Shown: positions 1 to 8,820, numbered from the stretch's first letter. The stretch: 64,000 nucleotides of DNA from Mucilaginibacter roseus (GCF_021215455.1 NZ_JAJPWV010000002.1:124001-188000), one strand, 5' to 3'. Notes: generated by a model from the sequence alone, not told the origin. Made by a program: numbers and translations.

Positions 1-1143
1 TGCAATACCCGCAGGCACCAGCCAAATGGCTTGCCAGTTATGTGAATCCGCTCCTGTTTTCCAATGATCTACTATCGGACCTGAAATGTACGAACCGATC
101 AACATCCCCACACCATAAGTAGCCAGAGTGATAAAGCCCTGCGCGGCGCTTTTAAAGCGTTCGCCAGCCAAGTTATCCGTATAAATTTGACCCGTAACAA
201 AGAAGAAATCGTAACAGATACCGTGCAGTACGATACCTGCGATCAGCATATAGTAATTGGTATCGGCATTGCCATAAGCAAAGAATATGTAACGGATCAC
301 CCAGGCCACCATTCCCAGCGCCAACATTTTTTTCACGCCCAAGCGCACAAAAAATAATGGCATCAGCACCATGAATAAAAATTCAGACATCTGCCCTAAC
401 GATTGCTTACCCGCAGCGGCAGTCATACCCACTTCATTCAGGAAACGGTTGGTAAAGTTATAGTAGAAAGCAAGCGGCACGCAAATAGCAACTGATGCCA
501 GAAAGAATGTCAGATAAGACTTGTTTTTTAGTAACCCGATAGAATCCAGACCGATGATATCGCCAAAGGTGGTTTTCTGACCTTTTTTTGCCGGAGGGGT
601 ATCAGGCAAGGTAAAGCTTAACAAACCTAATAGCAATGATGCCGTACCCGCCATTTTGAAGGTAAGCACTAATTGGTTGCTTTTTTCCCAGCCTAACCAA
701 CCAATAGTAACACCGGCTACAATCCAGCCTATTGTGCCCAAAACACGGATGGGTGGAAACTCCTTGCTCGGATCCTTCATTTGCTTAAATGCCACTGAAT
801 TAACCAGTGCTAACGTTGGCATATAAACAATCATGTAAGCTAAAATAACCGGGTAAAAACCTTCAAAGTTAGTTATTGTGGTAGCGTACCATAGCAGCGC
901 GCTGCCTATCAGGTGTAAAACGCCCAACACTTTTTGCGCCGAAAAATATTTATCGGCAATTAAGCCCACAATGAATGGTGCAATAATAGCCCCCCATGAC
1001 TGGGTGGCATAAGCAACACCATTCTGAAAATCGGTAGCGTTAAGAGATTTTAGATACGTGCCCAGCGTAACAAACCAGCCACCCCAGATGAAAAACTCCA
1101 GGAACATCATGGCTGATAATTTAAAGCGGTTAGTAAAGGTCAT
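1..1143 (-). CDS. MFS permease, nucleoside:H+ symporter (NupG/XapB) type, 3' end outside window
   Basis: Inner-membrane major facilitator, probably importing a nucleoside, sugar or oxidised sugar by proton symport. The first 381 codons are present and the frame is still open at base 1, so the C-terminus is missing. The reading starts MTFTNRFKLSAMMFLEFFIWG and shows many hydrophobic helices, a cytoplasmic loop near residue 190 containing TPPAKKGQKTTFGD, and the GMLIGSYISGP helix typical of the NHS family. The gene follows the cytochrome c gene by 27 bp and closes the sugar-oxidation cluster, so uptake of cluster products is a reasonable inference. Family assignment is fairly secure; the substrate is unknown. 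Confidence 0.8.
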   Translation of the reverse strand, partial: MTFTNRFKLSAMMFLEFFIWGGWFVTLGTYLKSLNATDFQNGVAYATQSWGAIIAPFIVGLIADKYFSAQKVLGVLHLIGSALLWYATTITNFEGFYPVILAYMIVYMPTLALVNSVAFKQMKDPSKEFPPIRVLGTIGWIVAGVTIGWLGWEKSNQLVLTFKMAGTASLLLGLLSFTLPDTPPAKKGQKTTFGDIIGLDSIGLLKNKSYLTFFLASVAICVPLAFYYNFTNRFLNEVGMTAAAGKQSLGQMSEFLFMVLMPLFFVRLGVKKMLALGMVAWVIRYIFFAYGNADTNYYMLIAGIVLHGICYDFFFVTGQIYTDNLAGERFKSAAQGFITLATYGVGMLIGSYISGPIVDHWKTGADSHNWQAIWLVPAGIA

Positions 1144-1170
1144 TTTTTATGGTCTGTTTTGGTTTAATTT

Positions 1171-1698
1171 TTATTTAACCGCTAATATATACTTTACCAT
1201 CTCTTTTGCATCATTTTTTGATACATTAGGATGCGGGCTCATCGGTATCTGGCCCCAGTTGCCCGAGCCTCCGTTTATTACCTTTTCGGCAAGCATGTCA
1301 ATATTGGCAGCGGTTGGCTTGTATTTTTTAGCCACATCAGCATACGCCGGGCCAACTAATTTAACATCTTCTTTATGGCATGACAGACAATCACTGGCTT
1401 TGATTAGCTCGCCGCCCTTTGCCGAGCCTGCAACGGCTTCGGGTTTCTCGGGCTTTTCGGCCTTCTCCGGTTTTTCAGGTTGTTCGGCTTTCTCTGGCTG
1501 TTCCTTTTTCTCAGCAGGAGGTTGCGATACCGGTTTATCCGCAGGTGTTAGCGTATCGTTGCCAGCAGCCGAGTCTGTTGCTACCACTTCTGTACCATCG
1601 GCTGCAGTTGTATCAGCATCCTCCGTTTTTGTTTTAGTTTCGCCACCGCATGAGGCGAACAGTGCACCTGCTGCAAGAATTATAAAAAGCTTTTTCAT
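1171..1698 (-). CDS. Lipoprotein class I cytochrome c with a Pro/Glu/Lys-rich linker
   Basis: Small electron carrier anchored to a membrane and facing the periplasm. The signal peptide ends in a lipobox (LFAS-C, lipidated Cys17). Residues about 20-60 are Thr/Asp/Ala-rich, residues 60-88 form a tandem PEK/AEK repeat linker, and the C-terminal 85 residues are a monohaem domain with haem motif CLSCH (Cys104, Cys107, His108) and a likely axial Met153 in IPMSPH. It lies between a terminator and the MFS gene, next to the GMC dehydrogenase cluster. Flavoprotein sugar dehydrogenases of this type pass electrons to a small cytochrome c, so this is the likely acceptor (inference). The ATG at 1698 gives a proper signal peptide. 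Confidence 0.88.
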   Translation of the reverse strand: MKKLFIILAAGALFASCGGETKTKTEDADTTAADGTEVVATDSAAGNDTLTPADKPVSQPPAEKKEQPEKAEQPEKPEKAEKPEKPEAVAGSAKGGELIKASDCLSCHKEDVKLVGPAYADVAKKYKPTAANIDMLAEKVINGGSGNWGQIPMSPHPNVSKNDAKEMVKYILAVK

Positions 1699-1720
1699 AG
1701 GTATAGTTTTAAGCTATTGG

Positions 1721-1750
1721 TAAAAAAGCCCTCTCCTTTTGGAGAGGGCT
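1721..1750 (-). terminator. Rho-independent terminator after the TIM-barrel gene
   Basis: A perfect 10-bp stem (AGCCCTCTCC / GGAGAGGGCT, 1727-1736 with 1741-1750) has a 4-nt loop and is followed on the minus strand by six T residues. It lies 11 bp past the stop of the 1762-2817 gene and only 22 bp before the cytochrome c start codon, so it splits the cluster into two transcriptional segments. Confidence 0.85.
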
Positions 1751-1761
1751 TGATTGAGGTT

Positions 1762-2817
1762 TTATTCCAACCCCAGCAATCTTCTGTTATACGCTTCGTC
1801 GCCGCCAGCTGATGCAAAGTCGTCAAAGGCGTGATCGGTTACGTGGATAATGTGGTTCTTGATAAACTCGGCACCTTCGCGCGCGCCGTCTTCCGGGTGT
1901 TTAAGGGCGCACTCCCATTCCAGTACGGCCCAGCCTTCAAAGTCGTAAGCCGCCATTTTGCTGAAGATCGCCTTAAAGTCAACCTGGCCATCGCCCAGTG
2001 AGCGGAAACGACCTGCGCGGTCAACCCAGTTCTGGTAACCACCATATACACCCTGTCTGCCGGTCGGGTTAAATTCGGCATCCTTAACGTGAAACATTTT
2101 TATACGTTCGTGGTAAATGTCGATGTATTCCAGGTAATCCAGGCATTGCAGCACAAAGTGTGATGGGTCATACAGCAAACAGGCACGCTTATGGTTGTTC
2201 ACCTTTTCAAGGAACATCTCATAAGTAATACCATCGTGTAGGTCCTCACCCGGGTGTATCTCGTAGCAAAGGTCGATGCCATGCTCGTCAAACACATTCA
2301 GGATAGGTTCCCAACGTTTGGCCAGCTCGGTAAACGCGGTATCAACCAAACCGGCAGGCCGTTGCGGCCATGGATAAACGGTTTGCCATATCAGCGCGCC
2401 GCTAAAGGTAACATGGGCATTTAAACCCAGGTTTTGTGATGCTTTAGCCGCATACTTTAATTGCTGCACCGCCCATTCCTGACGAGCTTTTGGGTTATTA
2501 CGATATTGCTCTGGCGCGAAGGCATCAAATAACTGATCGTACGCCGGGTTAACGGCAACCAGTTGGCCTTGCAGGTGGGTTGAAAGTTCGGTGATCTCTA
2601 AACCGGCTTCGTTAACAATACCTTTTATTTCGTCGGCATAGGTTTGACTTTCAGCCGCTTTTTGTATGTCGATATAATGCGGATCATTGGTTGGCAGTTG
2701 CACCCCTTTGTAGCCTAAACCCTTTGCCCAATCGCAAATAGATTTCAGATTATCAAACGGCGCGTTAGGGCCAACAAACTGTGCTAAAAATATTCCGGGT
2801 CCTTTAATGGTTCTCAT
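1762..2817 (-). CDS. Sugar phosphate isomerase/epimerase family protein (xylose-isomerase-like TIM barrel), cytoplasmic
   Basis: Member of the AP-endonuclease-2/xylose-isomerase-like TIM-barrel family, whose metal-dependent enzymes isomerise or epimerise sugars and keto-sugars. There is no signal peptide. Metal-ligand-type segments are visible: CYEIHPGED near residue 180, LLYDPSHF near 215, MFHVKDAEF near 240 and AVLEWECA near 300. At 351 residues it is longer than the 280-residue minimum because of loops around the barrel. The gene sits 16 bp after a Gfo/Idh oxidoreductase in the same operon. In 3-keto-glycoside pathways such barrels handle the keto-sugar, but no specific substrate can be read from sequence. 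Confidence 0.82.
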   Translation of the reverse strand: MRTIKGPGIFLAQFVGPNAPFDNLKSICDWAKGLGYKGVQLPTNDPHYIDIQKAAESQTYADEIKGIVNEAGLEITELSTHLQGQLVAVNPAYDQLFDAFAPEQYRNNPKARQEWAVQQLKYAAKASQNLGLNAHVTFSGALIWQTVYPWPQRPAGLVDTAFTELAKRWEPILNVFDEHGIDLCYEIHPGEDLHDGITYEMFLEKVNNHKRACLLYDPSHFVLQCLDYLEYIDIYHERIKMFHVKDAEFNPTGRQGVYGGYQNWVDRAGRFRSLGDGQVDFKAIFSKMAAYDFEGWAVLEWECALKHPEDGAREGAEFIKNHIIHVTDHAFDDFASAGGDEAYNRRLLGLE

Positions 2818-2833
2818 ATATGTTTTATTGGTT

Positions 2834-3985
2834 TTAGATCACAAAATCAGTCCATTTTTTATCCGACTTACCCGAGGCAATTACATTCTCCACAAACGCC
2901 ATCCCGCGAACGCCCTCTTCCACGCCCGGAAAATCAAGCCATACAGCTTCCGCTTCTTTGCCCTCAATTGACGCTTTAACCGTTAGTGCGAAGTTTTTAT
3001 ACAGATTGGCAAACGCTTCTAAATAACCTTCGGGGTGACCCGCAGGAGCACGCATGTTACCGGTTACAAAGCTACTGGTGTAGCCGCCGCCGGTGCGCCA
3101 TATTTCGGTTGGCTTATCCAGGTATTTAACCAGTAATGTATTAGCAATATCCTGCTGCCACTCGATGCCGCCGGTTTCTCCATAAACGCGAATTTTAACG
3201 TTGTTTTCGTCGCCCGCGGCTATTTGGGTAGCCATTAGCACGCCGCTGGCACCGTTATCATACTTTAACAGCACTGCGCCATCATCATCCAGCTTGCGGC
3301 CTTCAACTACTACATTGATATCGGCATTCAGCTTGGTGGTTTGCAAACCGCTTACATATTCGGCCAGGTTAAAGGCATGGGTACCGATATCACCCATAGC
3401 ACCGGCAATGCCGCTTTTACCCGGATCGGTACGCCATGAGGCCTGTTTGTTATCCTCTCCTTCTAAAAATGTGCTTAACCAGCCCTGCGGATACTCCACA
3501 TAAACTTTACGCACCTTACCGATTTTACCTGAAGCAATCAGTTGCTTTGCCTCTTTTACCATTGGATAACCGGTATACGTATGTGTTAAGCAAAACAGCT
3601 TACCACTGCTTTTTACTACCTTTTCCAGTTCCTTTGCCTCGTCCAGCGAGAAGGTCATGGGTTTATCCAATATCACGTGAAAACCATTCTCCAAAGCCAG
3701 TTTGGTTGGCTCAAAGTGTACGTGGTTAGGTGTTACTATGCTGATCACCTGTACGCGCTCATCCTCGGGCAGTTGCTTTTCTTTTTCGATAAGCTCCTGG
3801 TACGATGTGTAGGCACGATCAGGTGATACACCAAGCGCTAAGCCGCTGGCGCGGGATTTTTCGGCATTGCTGCTGAATGCGCCGGCCACCAGTTCATAAT
3901 GGTCATCAATACGTGAGGCAATGCGGTGGATAGCACCAATAAAGGCACCCTGTCCACCGCCAATCATTGCTAATTTCAGTTTCAT
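2834..3985 (-). CDS. Gfo/Idh/MocA family oxidoreductase, cytoplasmic
   Basis: NAD(P)-dependent sugar or inositol dehydrogenase fold. The N-terminal Rossmann strand carries MIGGGQGAFIG, then TPNHVHFEP, and the usual EKP catalytic Lys motif appears here as LDKP near residue 109. The C-terminal alpha/beta domain carries GDIGTHAFNL with the conserved Asp and His. The length of 383 residues is normal. No export signal is present, unlike the neighbouring 4035-5483 protein, so the pair probably works in different compartments. Spacing is 16 bp to the downstream barrel gene and 49 bp from the upstream Gfo/Idh gene. A role in reducing or rearranging 3-keto-glycosides is inferred from context. Confidence 0.86.
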   Translation of the reverse strand: MKLKLAMIGGGQGAFIGAIHRIASRIDDHYELVAGAFSSNAEKSRASGLALGVSPDRAYTSYQELIEKEKQLPEDERVQVISIVTPNHVHFEPTKLALENGFHVILDKPMTFSLDEAKELEKVVKSSGKLFCLTHTYTGYPMVKEAKQLIASGKIGKVRKVYVEYPQGWLSTFLEGEDNKQASWRTDPGKSGIAGAMGDIGTHAFNLAEYVSGLQTTKLNADINVVVEGRKLDDDGAVLLKYDNGASGVLMATQIAAGDENNVKIRVYGETGGIEWQQDIANTLLVKYLDKPTEIWRTGGGYTSSFVTGNMRAPAGHPEGYLEAFANLYKNFALTVKASIEGKEAEAVWLDFPGVEEGVRGMAFVENVIASGKSDKKWTDFVI

Positions 3986-4034
3986 CGGTTGTGTTTATAT
4001 TCTCAGATATTTATTCGCTCAGGCGGCGGTGTAA

Positions 4035-5483
4035 TTACACACCCAGTTTCCAACCCTCACGGTATTCGCGTTTTACGTATTGGTTAACGGCATCAAAGTT
4101 GGTAACCTTCATGTTCTGGTTATCCCAAATCAGTTTAATATCGTTACCAGGGAATGAGCCGCGGCCCTGCGCATCCTTAACCTCAACGGCATGGCCCCTG
4201 ATAGAAAGGTTAGCCATCAGCAATGCTTCAGTTAACGGACCGGCAATCTCAAACGGTGAGCTTACTTCCATTTTACCGTAACCGGCTAAACAAGCCTCAA
4301 CCCATTGCGCATAGTGGCCTTCATCGCCGCCCGGTACACGTTTAATGGTTTTGGCAACATTAGCCTCTTTAGTGCGCGATGTTGGCAGCAGTTGCGGGTT
4401 AACCGCGTATGTACCAGCCATCATTTTACCTTTTGAGCCAATGAACAGCATACCGTTACCACCATCGCCGAATGTTTCGTTAGGACCAAGCTCGGCCGGT
4501 CTTTCCGGTTGAATGCCACCATCCATCCAGTGGATGGTTACATCGCCTTTAGTTTTGGCCGTTTTTGGGAAAGTCATGGTAATGTGGCTTGACGGCGGAC
4601 AGCTTTCAGGGAAATAACCTTTCCTGAAAATATCGGTATAAACCGTGCCTACGCTTGATTGTACATCTTTAACATAAGTAAGATCTAACAGGCGGAAAGC
4701 AGGCTCCATAATGTGGCAACCCATATCGCCTAAGGCACCGGTACCGTAATCCCACCAGCCGCGCCAGTTAAACGGTACTAATTTTTCGATATAATCCTTA
4801 TTTGGTGCAGTACCCAACCATAAGTCCCAATCCAATTCTTTTGGTATCGCGGCTTTGTTAGTTGGCCATGGAATACCCTGAGGCCATACCGGGCGGTCTG
4901 TCCAGCAGTAAACGGTATTTACATCACCAATAAGGCCTGCATCAAACCATTCCTTTAGCTGCCTAACACCATCGCCTGATGAACCCTGGTTTCCCATTTG
5001 GGTTACTACCTTATATTTTTTAGCGGCATCGGTTAATACACGCGCCTCATAAATATCGTGCGTTAATGGTTTTTGTATATATACGTGCTTTTTAAGCTGC
5101 ATAGCCGCCAGGCCGATAATGGCGTGGTTATGGTCGGGCGTTGAAACCGAAACGGCATCAATATGCTTATGTTCTTTTTCCAGCAGTTTACGCCAGTCTT
5201 TATAGTATTTTGCTTTCGGGAAGTTTTTAACTGATTCTGCCGCTTCGCGATCATCAACATCGCATAGGTAAGCTATCTCCGCCTTACCGCTTTTGTAAAA
5301 GTTGGCAATATCGCTTTTACCTTTACCACCGGCACCAATACCGGCAACTATCAGCTTATCGCTTGGTGCAGTGTAACCTTTACCGCCAAGCACGTAGCGT
5401 GGCACAATCATGAAACCGGCCGCTGCCAGCGCGCCGCTCTTGATAAAACTCCGTCTCGAATTGTTTTCAGTTTCCTTAGTCAT
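4035..5483 (-). CDS. Gfo/Idh/MocA family oxidoreductase with twin-arginine signal
   Basis: Exported oxidoreductase with its cofactor probably loaded before export, as the N-terminus contains NSRRSFIKSGALAAAGF, a Tat signal. The Rossmann motif is VAGIGAGGKG and the catalytic-Lys segment reads IQKPLTHD, followed by the structural motif GDMGCHIMEP. The length of 482 residues fits the Bacteroidota Tat-type subfamily with an enlarged C-terminal sheet. It lies 38 bp downstream of the GMC gene. Exported members with non-dissociable NAD act as glycosidases or keto-sugar isomerases in some pathways (family knowledge). The exact reaction here is unresolved. Confidence 0.86.
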   Translation of the reverse strand: MTKETENNSRRSFIKSGALAAAGFMIVPRYVLGGKGYTAPSDKLIVAGIGAGGKGKSDIANFYKSGKAEIAYLCDVDDREAAESVKNFPKAKYYKDWRKLLEKEHKHIDAVSVSTPDHNHAIIGLAAMQLKKHVYIQKPLTHDIYEARVLTDAAKKYKVVTQMGNQGSSGDGVRQLKEWFDAGLIGDVNTVYCWTDRPVWPQGIPWPTNKAAIPKELDWDLWLGTAPNKDYIEKLVPFNWRGWWDYGTGALGDMGCHIMEPAFRLLDLTYVKDVQSSVGTVYTDIFRKGYFPESCPPSSHITMTFPKTAKTKGDVTIHWMDGGIQPERPAELGPNETFGDGGNGMLFIGSKGKMMAGTYAVNPQLLPTSRTKEANVAKTIKRVPGGDEGHYAQWVEACLAGYGKMEVSSPFEIAGPLTEALLMANLSIRGHAVEVKDAQGRGSFPGNDIKLIWDNQNMKVTNFDAVNQYVKREYREGWKLGV

Positions 5484-5521
5484 AGTAGTAGTACCGGTGT
5501 ATTATGTTTAATTTAATTGAT

Positions 5522-7240
5522 TTAAAGGTTTCCTTTTTTCATTTCACTTACAGCGTAGTCAACCGAGCGGGCGGTAAAGGCCATGTAAGTTAATGAAGGG
5601 TTTTGGCAAGCGGTTGATGTCATACAGGCACCATCAGTAACAAACACGTTGCTGCAGGTATGCACCTGGTTCCATTTGTTGAGGATGGATGTTTTAGGAT
5701 CGTGCCCCATACGTGCGCCGCCCATTTCGTGGATATCCAAACCCGGCGCCTTGCCCTGTGTTATATTTTTGCGGATGTTTTTAAAGCCCGCGGTCTCAAA
5801 CATTTCGCCTACTTGCTCCAGGTAATCGTCAGTCATTTTACGGTCGTTATCATCATAATCAACCGAAATGCGTAGCAGCGGCATACCCCACTGGTCTTTT
5901 TGATCTTTATCCAGCTTTACGTAATTGCTCTCTTTGGGTATGGTTTCGCCCATCATATGCGATCCTACACTCCAGCCGCCCATTTTGGGGCTGCTTAAGG
6001 ATGCCTTTAAGTTACTGCCTACACCTGAACTATCGGCATGTGACGAACGGTAAGCGCCTAACCCGGCAGCGTAACCGCGCAAAAAGTTAGTTTCCTGCTT
6101 GTAAACGTTGCGGAAGCGTGGTATATAGCCTCCACCCGCCGGGTTACGGCCTTCAGTTTTAAATTCGGTAAAGCCATCCACATCGGCATTAACAGTAGCC
6201 GTATATAGGTGAAACGCTACGTATTTACCCAGCACGCCGCTATCATTACCCAGGCCGTTAGGGAAACGGTTTGAGGTTGAATTAAGCAATATCATGTTGG
6301 TATTCAGCGCCGCGGCATTCACGAATATGATGCGGGCGTAATACTCTATAACTTCCTTGGTATTAGTATCGATAACACGTACGCCGGTGGCTTTCCCTTT
6401 GTTTTCATCGTAGATAATCGATTGCACTACTGAAAACGGGCGCAACGTCATGTTACCTGATTTCATGGCCCAAGGAATGGTTGAGGCATTACTGCTAAAG
6501 TAGCCACCAAACGGACAACCACGCTGACAAAGCACCCTGTTTTGACACTGTACCCTGCCCTGCTCAAAGTGTATTGGCTCCGGCTTTGAAAGGTGCGCAC
6601 AGCGCGCGCTGATGACGTGGCGGTTGTTGTATGTTTTTTTAACGTGATCGCTAAAATATTTTTCGACAGTATTTAAAGGGAAGCCGGGTAAAAACTCGCC
6701 ATCAGGCAGTTCAGCAATACCATCCTTATTGCCTGATATACCGGCAAACTTTTCAACATAGCTGTACCATGGTGCAATGTCGGCATAACGGATAGGCCAG
6801 TCCACTGCGAAGCCATCACGCGCGGGGCCTTCAAAATCAAAATCGCTCCAACGCTGGGTTTGGCGTGCCCATAACAGCGATTTACCGCCAACCTGGTAGC
6901 CGCGTATCCAATCGAAAGGCTTTTCCTGTACATAAGGGTGTTCCTTATCCTTCACAAAAAAATGCGCCGCATCCTCATGGAAAGCGTAGCAACGTGAAAC
7001 GATAGGATTTTCTTCGCGTACCGATAAAGGCATTTCATTGCGATGCTTAAATTCCCAGGGGTACATGTTGGTGGTAGGATAGTCAACGCCATGTTTTACA
7101 TCCCGGCCACGCTCAAGTACCAGCGTTTTAAGGCCTTTTCCGGTAAGCTCCTTGGCAGCCCAGCCCCCACTTATTCCCGATCCGATAACTATGGCATCGA
7201 ATGTACGTTCCTTAACGCTGTCGATGTTTAAATTAGCCAT
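5522..7240 (-). CDS. GMC-family FAD oxidoreductase, candidate glycoside 3-dehydrogenase large subunit
   Basis: FAD-dependent glucose-methanol-choline oxidoreductase of the gluconate-2-dehydrogenase/fructose-dehydrogenase large-subunit type. The N-terminal dinucleotide fold IVIGSGISGGWAAKEL is near residue 17. A cysteine cluster CQNRVLCQRGC is near residue 235. The C-terminal catalytic block contains IHEMGGARMGHDP and CQNPSLTYMAF, supplying the expected His and Asn. It has no signal peptide of its own; partner proteins of this family are exported together by piggy-backing on the Tat signal of the small subunit, and the upstream gene encodes exactly such a subunit, overlapping by 8 bp. Oxidation of sugars at C3 is inferred from the combined gene set. 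Confidence 0.86.
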   Translation of the reverse strand: MANLNIDSVKERTFDAIVIGSGISGGWAAKELTGKGLKTLVLERGRDVKHGVDYPTTNMYPWEFKHRNEMPLSVREENPIVSRCYAFHEDAAHFFVKDKEHPYVQEKPFDWIRGYQVGGKSLLWARQTQRWSDFDFEGPARDGFAVDWPIRYADIAPWYSYVEKFAGISGNKDGIAELPDGEFLPGFPLNTVEKYFSDHVKKTYNNRHVISARCAHLSKPEPIHFEQGRVQCQNRVLCQRGCPFGGYFSSNASTIPWAMKSGNMTLRPFSVVQSIIYDENKGKATGVRVIDTNTKEVIEYYARIIFVNAAALNTNMILLNSTSNRFPNGLGNDSGVLGKYVAFHLYTATVNADVDGFTEFKTEGRNPAGGGYIPRFRNVYKQETNFLRGYAAGLGAYRSSHADSSGVGSNLKASLSSPKMGGWSVGSHMMGETIPKESNYVKLDKDQKDQWGMPLLRISVDYDDNDRKMTDDYLEQVGEMFETAGFKNIRKNITQGKAPGLDIHEMGGARMGHDPKTSILNKWNQVHTCSNVFVTDGACMTSTACQNPSLTYMAFTARSVDYAVSEMKKGNL

Positions 7241-7784
7241 GCTTAACTGCTGTGTTGTTAGTTTTAACAGGCACGTCTACCTTATACCTACTCGGTATAA
7301 GCTCGTACACCACCTTCTTGGTCATAAAATATTTTGATTGGGTATAGCCCTGTACTGTTTTATCCTTAGTGATGCGATAGAACGCGTTAAGTTCGGCAGT
7401 ATCTGCCTTCCCGTTTTCAAACGTTAGCAGCAATGCCTCGCGTTGTGCCTGCGGCCATACGGCAAACGGCTTTGTACTCATTTTTGCGGTAATCGCGGCA
7501 AATTGTTTTAGCCCCTCGGTAAATTGCTGCTGATCCTGCTTGTTGTAGCAATCATCCAGCATAAGCAGCACAAACAAATGCAAGCCCATGTCCTTAGCGC
7601 CTGGGCTGGTTGTTTTAGGTATGATGGTTTCGGTAACCTCGGCAAGTAATTTTTCCTGTGCAGGCGTAATTTTTACATTTTTTAACTGTATTAAATTACT
7701 GCTACCCGCAAGCATATCTTTCGGGAAAAGCGTAGCTCCTCCCAATACTAACGCCAGATTTTTAATCGCAACTCTTCTGTCCAT
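7233..7784 (-). CDS. Gluconate 2-dehydrogenase subunit 3 family protein (Tat-exported small subunit)
   Basis: Small companion of GMC dehydrogenases. The N-terminus has a twin-arginine start (MDRRVAIKNLALVLGG) and the mature part matches the subunit-3 pattern with LLAEVTETIIPKTTSPGAKD and FVLLMLDDCY. The length of 183 residues is normal. Its stop overlaps the GMC start by 8 bp, suggesting translational coupling and a stoichiometric complex. The likely job is to carry the flavoprotein across the membrane and stabilise it, with electrons leaving to the cytochrome c at 1171-1698 (inference from family behaviour). Confidence 0.85.
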   Translation of the reverse strand: MDRRVAIKNLALVLGGATLFPKDMLAGSSNLIQLKNVKITPAQEKLLAEVTETIIPKTTSPGAKDMGLHLFVLLMLDDCYNKQDQQQFTEGLKQFAAITAKMSTKPFAVWPQAQREALLLTFENGKADTAELNAFYRITKDKTVQGYTQSKYFMTKKVVYELIPSRYKVDVPVKTNNTAVKHG

Positions 7785-7846
7785 TAAACTATTATCAGTG
7801 TTGATTTATTTAACGCCGTTAAGCGCTAAACACAGGTTTGACTATA

Positions 7847-7885
7847 GAAAGCCGTGCTTTCCAAACTTAATAACTTTATTATTAA
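7847..7885 (-). terminator. Possible weak terminator between the two parts of the sugar-oxidation locus
   Basis: Two adjacent hairpins lie after the stop of the 7912-8820 gene: GAAAGC-cgt-GCTTTC at 7847-7861 and a 7-bp A/T stem with a 5-nt loop at 7867-7885. There is no long T run. They could separate transcription of the upstream barrel gene from the subunit-3/GMC operon. Confidence 0.35.
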
Positions 7886-7911
7886 AAAAGTATTATGCCA
7901 TAAATAAGTTA

Positions 7912-8820
7912 CTAATAGCCCCATTTTTTCATTACGGCCAAATCAATACCCGCGCTTTCGCTTTGGCCAAGGCCCTGGTACTCTTCCTGCTCTATTACAA
8001 AGTATGATGTTCCGGCGGTTTTTTTGGCGGCCTTAAGTATTTGTTTTAACGGCAGTAAACCTTTGTCAAGCTGGCAGCTTTCGTATTTGGGCTTGCCATT
8101 TTCTTCGCCGGCTTTTATCATGTTTTTCACGTGCATCAGCTCAAACCTGCCCGGGTATTTCTTGATATAATCCATGGCGTTGGCACCGGCCATGTACATA
8201 TTGCCCATATCCAGCTGCTGCGCCACCAATGATGGCTCGGTATGCTGCAACATAAAATCGTACAAAAGCACACCATCAATACGCTGTTCAAATTCAAAGT
8301 CGTGGTTATGATAGCCGAATTTCATGCCGTGTTTTTTGCACAGCTCGCCGCATTTGTTAAACTGCTCCATGTAAGGTTTCATCTCCTCCGCGGTCATGGC
8401 TGCGCCTGATAATGACGGACTGATCACGAACCGTTGACCGATAATGGCGGCATCCTCCACGGTTTGTTTCCATTTATCGGTAAAGTCATTCTTTGATTTA
8501 TCCCAATCCTGTCGTGCCATGGTAGTATGGCCGCTTGGCATAGTAAGGCCGTTATCATTTAATATCGCTTTGAATTCCTTTACTGTAAAACCATAAAATT
8601 TACGATCTGAATAGTTGGCATGCTCTACGTGGCGGTACCCCAGTTCGGCCAGGCGCTTCAGCGTAGCTTTAGGATCGGTACGCATTTCGTCGCGTACGGA
8701 GTAAAGCTGCAATACATTGCGATGTAACTTATTATCGGCAGCGCCAACGTAACGTGGTAAAGCTGCCGCCGTGGCCAACACAGCCGAGCTTTTTAAAAAA
8801 CTTCGTCGGGAGTAATTCAT
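7912..8820 (-). CDS. Sugar phosphate isomerase/epimerase family protein with twin-arginine signal
   Basis: Exported TIM-barrel protein of the xylose-isomerase-like family. The Tat signal MNYSRRSFLKSSAVLATAAA is followed by a barrel with GYHNHDFEFEQ near residue 155, QQLDMGNMYMAG near 195, MHVKNMI near 220 and a terminal VIEQEEY segment, all positions that usually bind the metal. A TTG codon three residues upstream would extend the frame, but the ATG at 8820 gives a clean Tat signal and is preferred. It precedes the subunit-3/GMC operon by 127 bp and would act in the periplasm alongside it, for example on keto-glycosides (inference). Confidence 0.84.
   Translation of the reverse strand: MNYSRRSFLKSSAVLATAAALPRYVGAADNKLHRNVLQLYSVRDEMRTDPKATLKRLAELGYRHVEHANYSDRKFYGFTVKEFKAILNDNGLTMPSGHTTMARQDWDKSKNDFTDKWKQTVEDAAIIGQRFVISPSLSGAAMTAEEMKPYMEQFNKCGELCKKHGMKFGYHNHDFEFEQRIDGVLLYDFMLQHTEPSLVAQQLDMGNMYMAGANAMDYIKKYPGRFELMHVKNMIKAGEENGKPKYESCQLDKGLLPLKQILKAAKKTAGTSYFVIEQEEYQGLGQSESAGIDLAVMKKWGY

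Noticed and set aside
1058..1723. Plus-strand open frame of 221 codons opposite the cytochrome c gene
   Set aside because: Its Ser/Phe/Gly repeats are the antisense reading of the PEK linker; the minus strand has a lipobox, a CxxCH haem motif and correct length.
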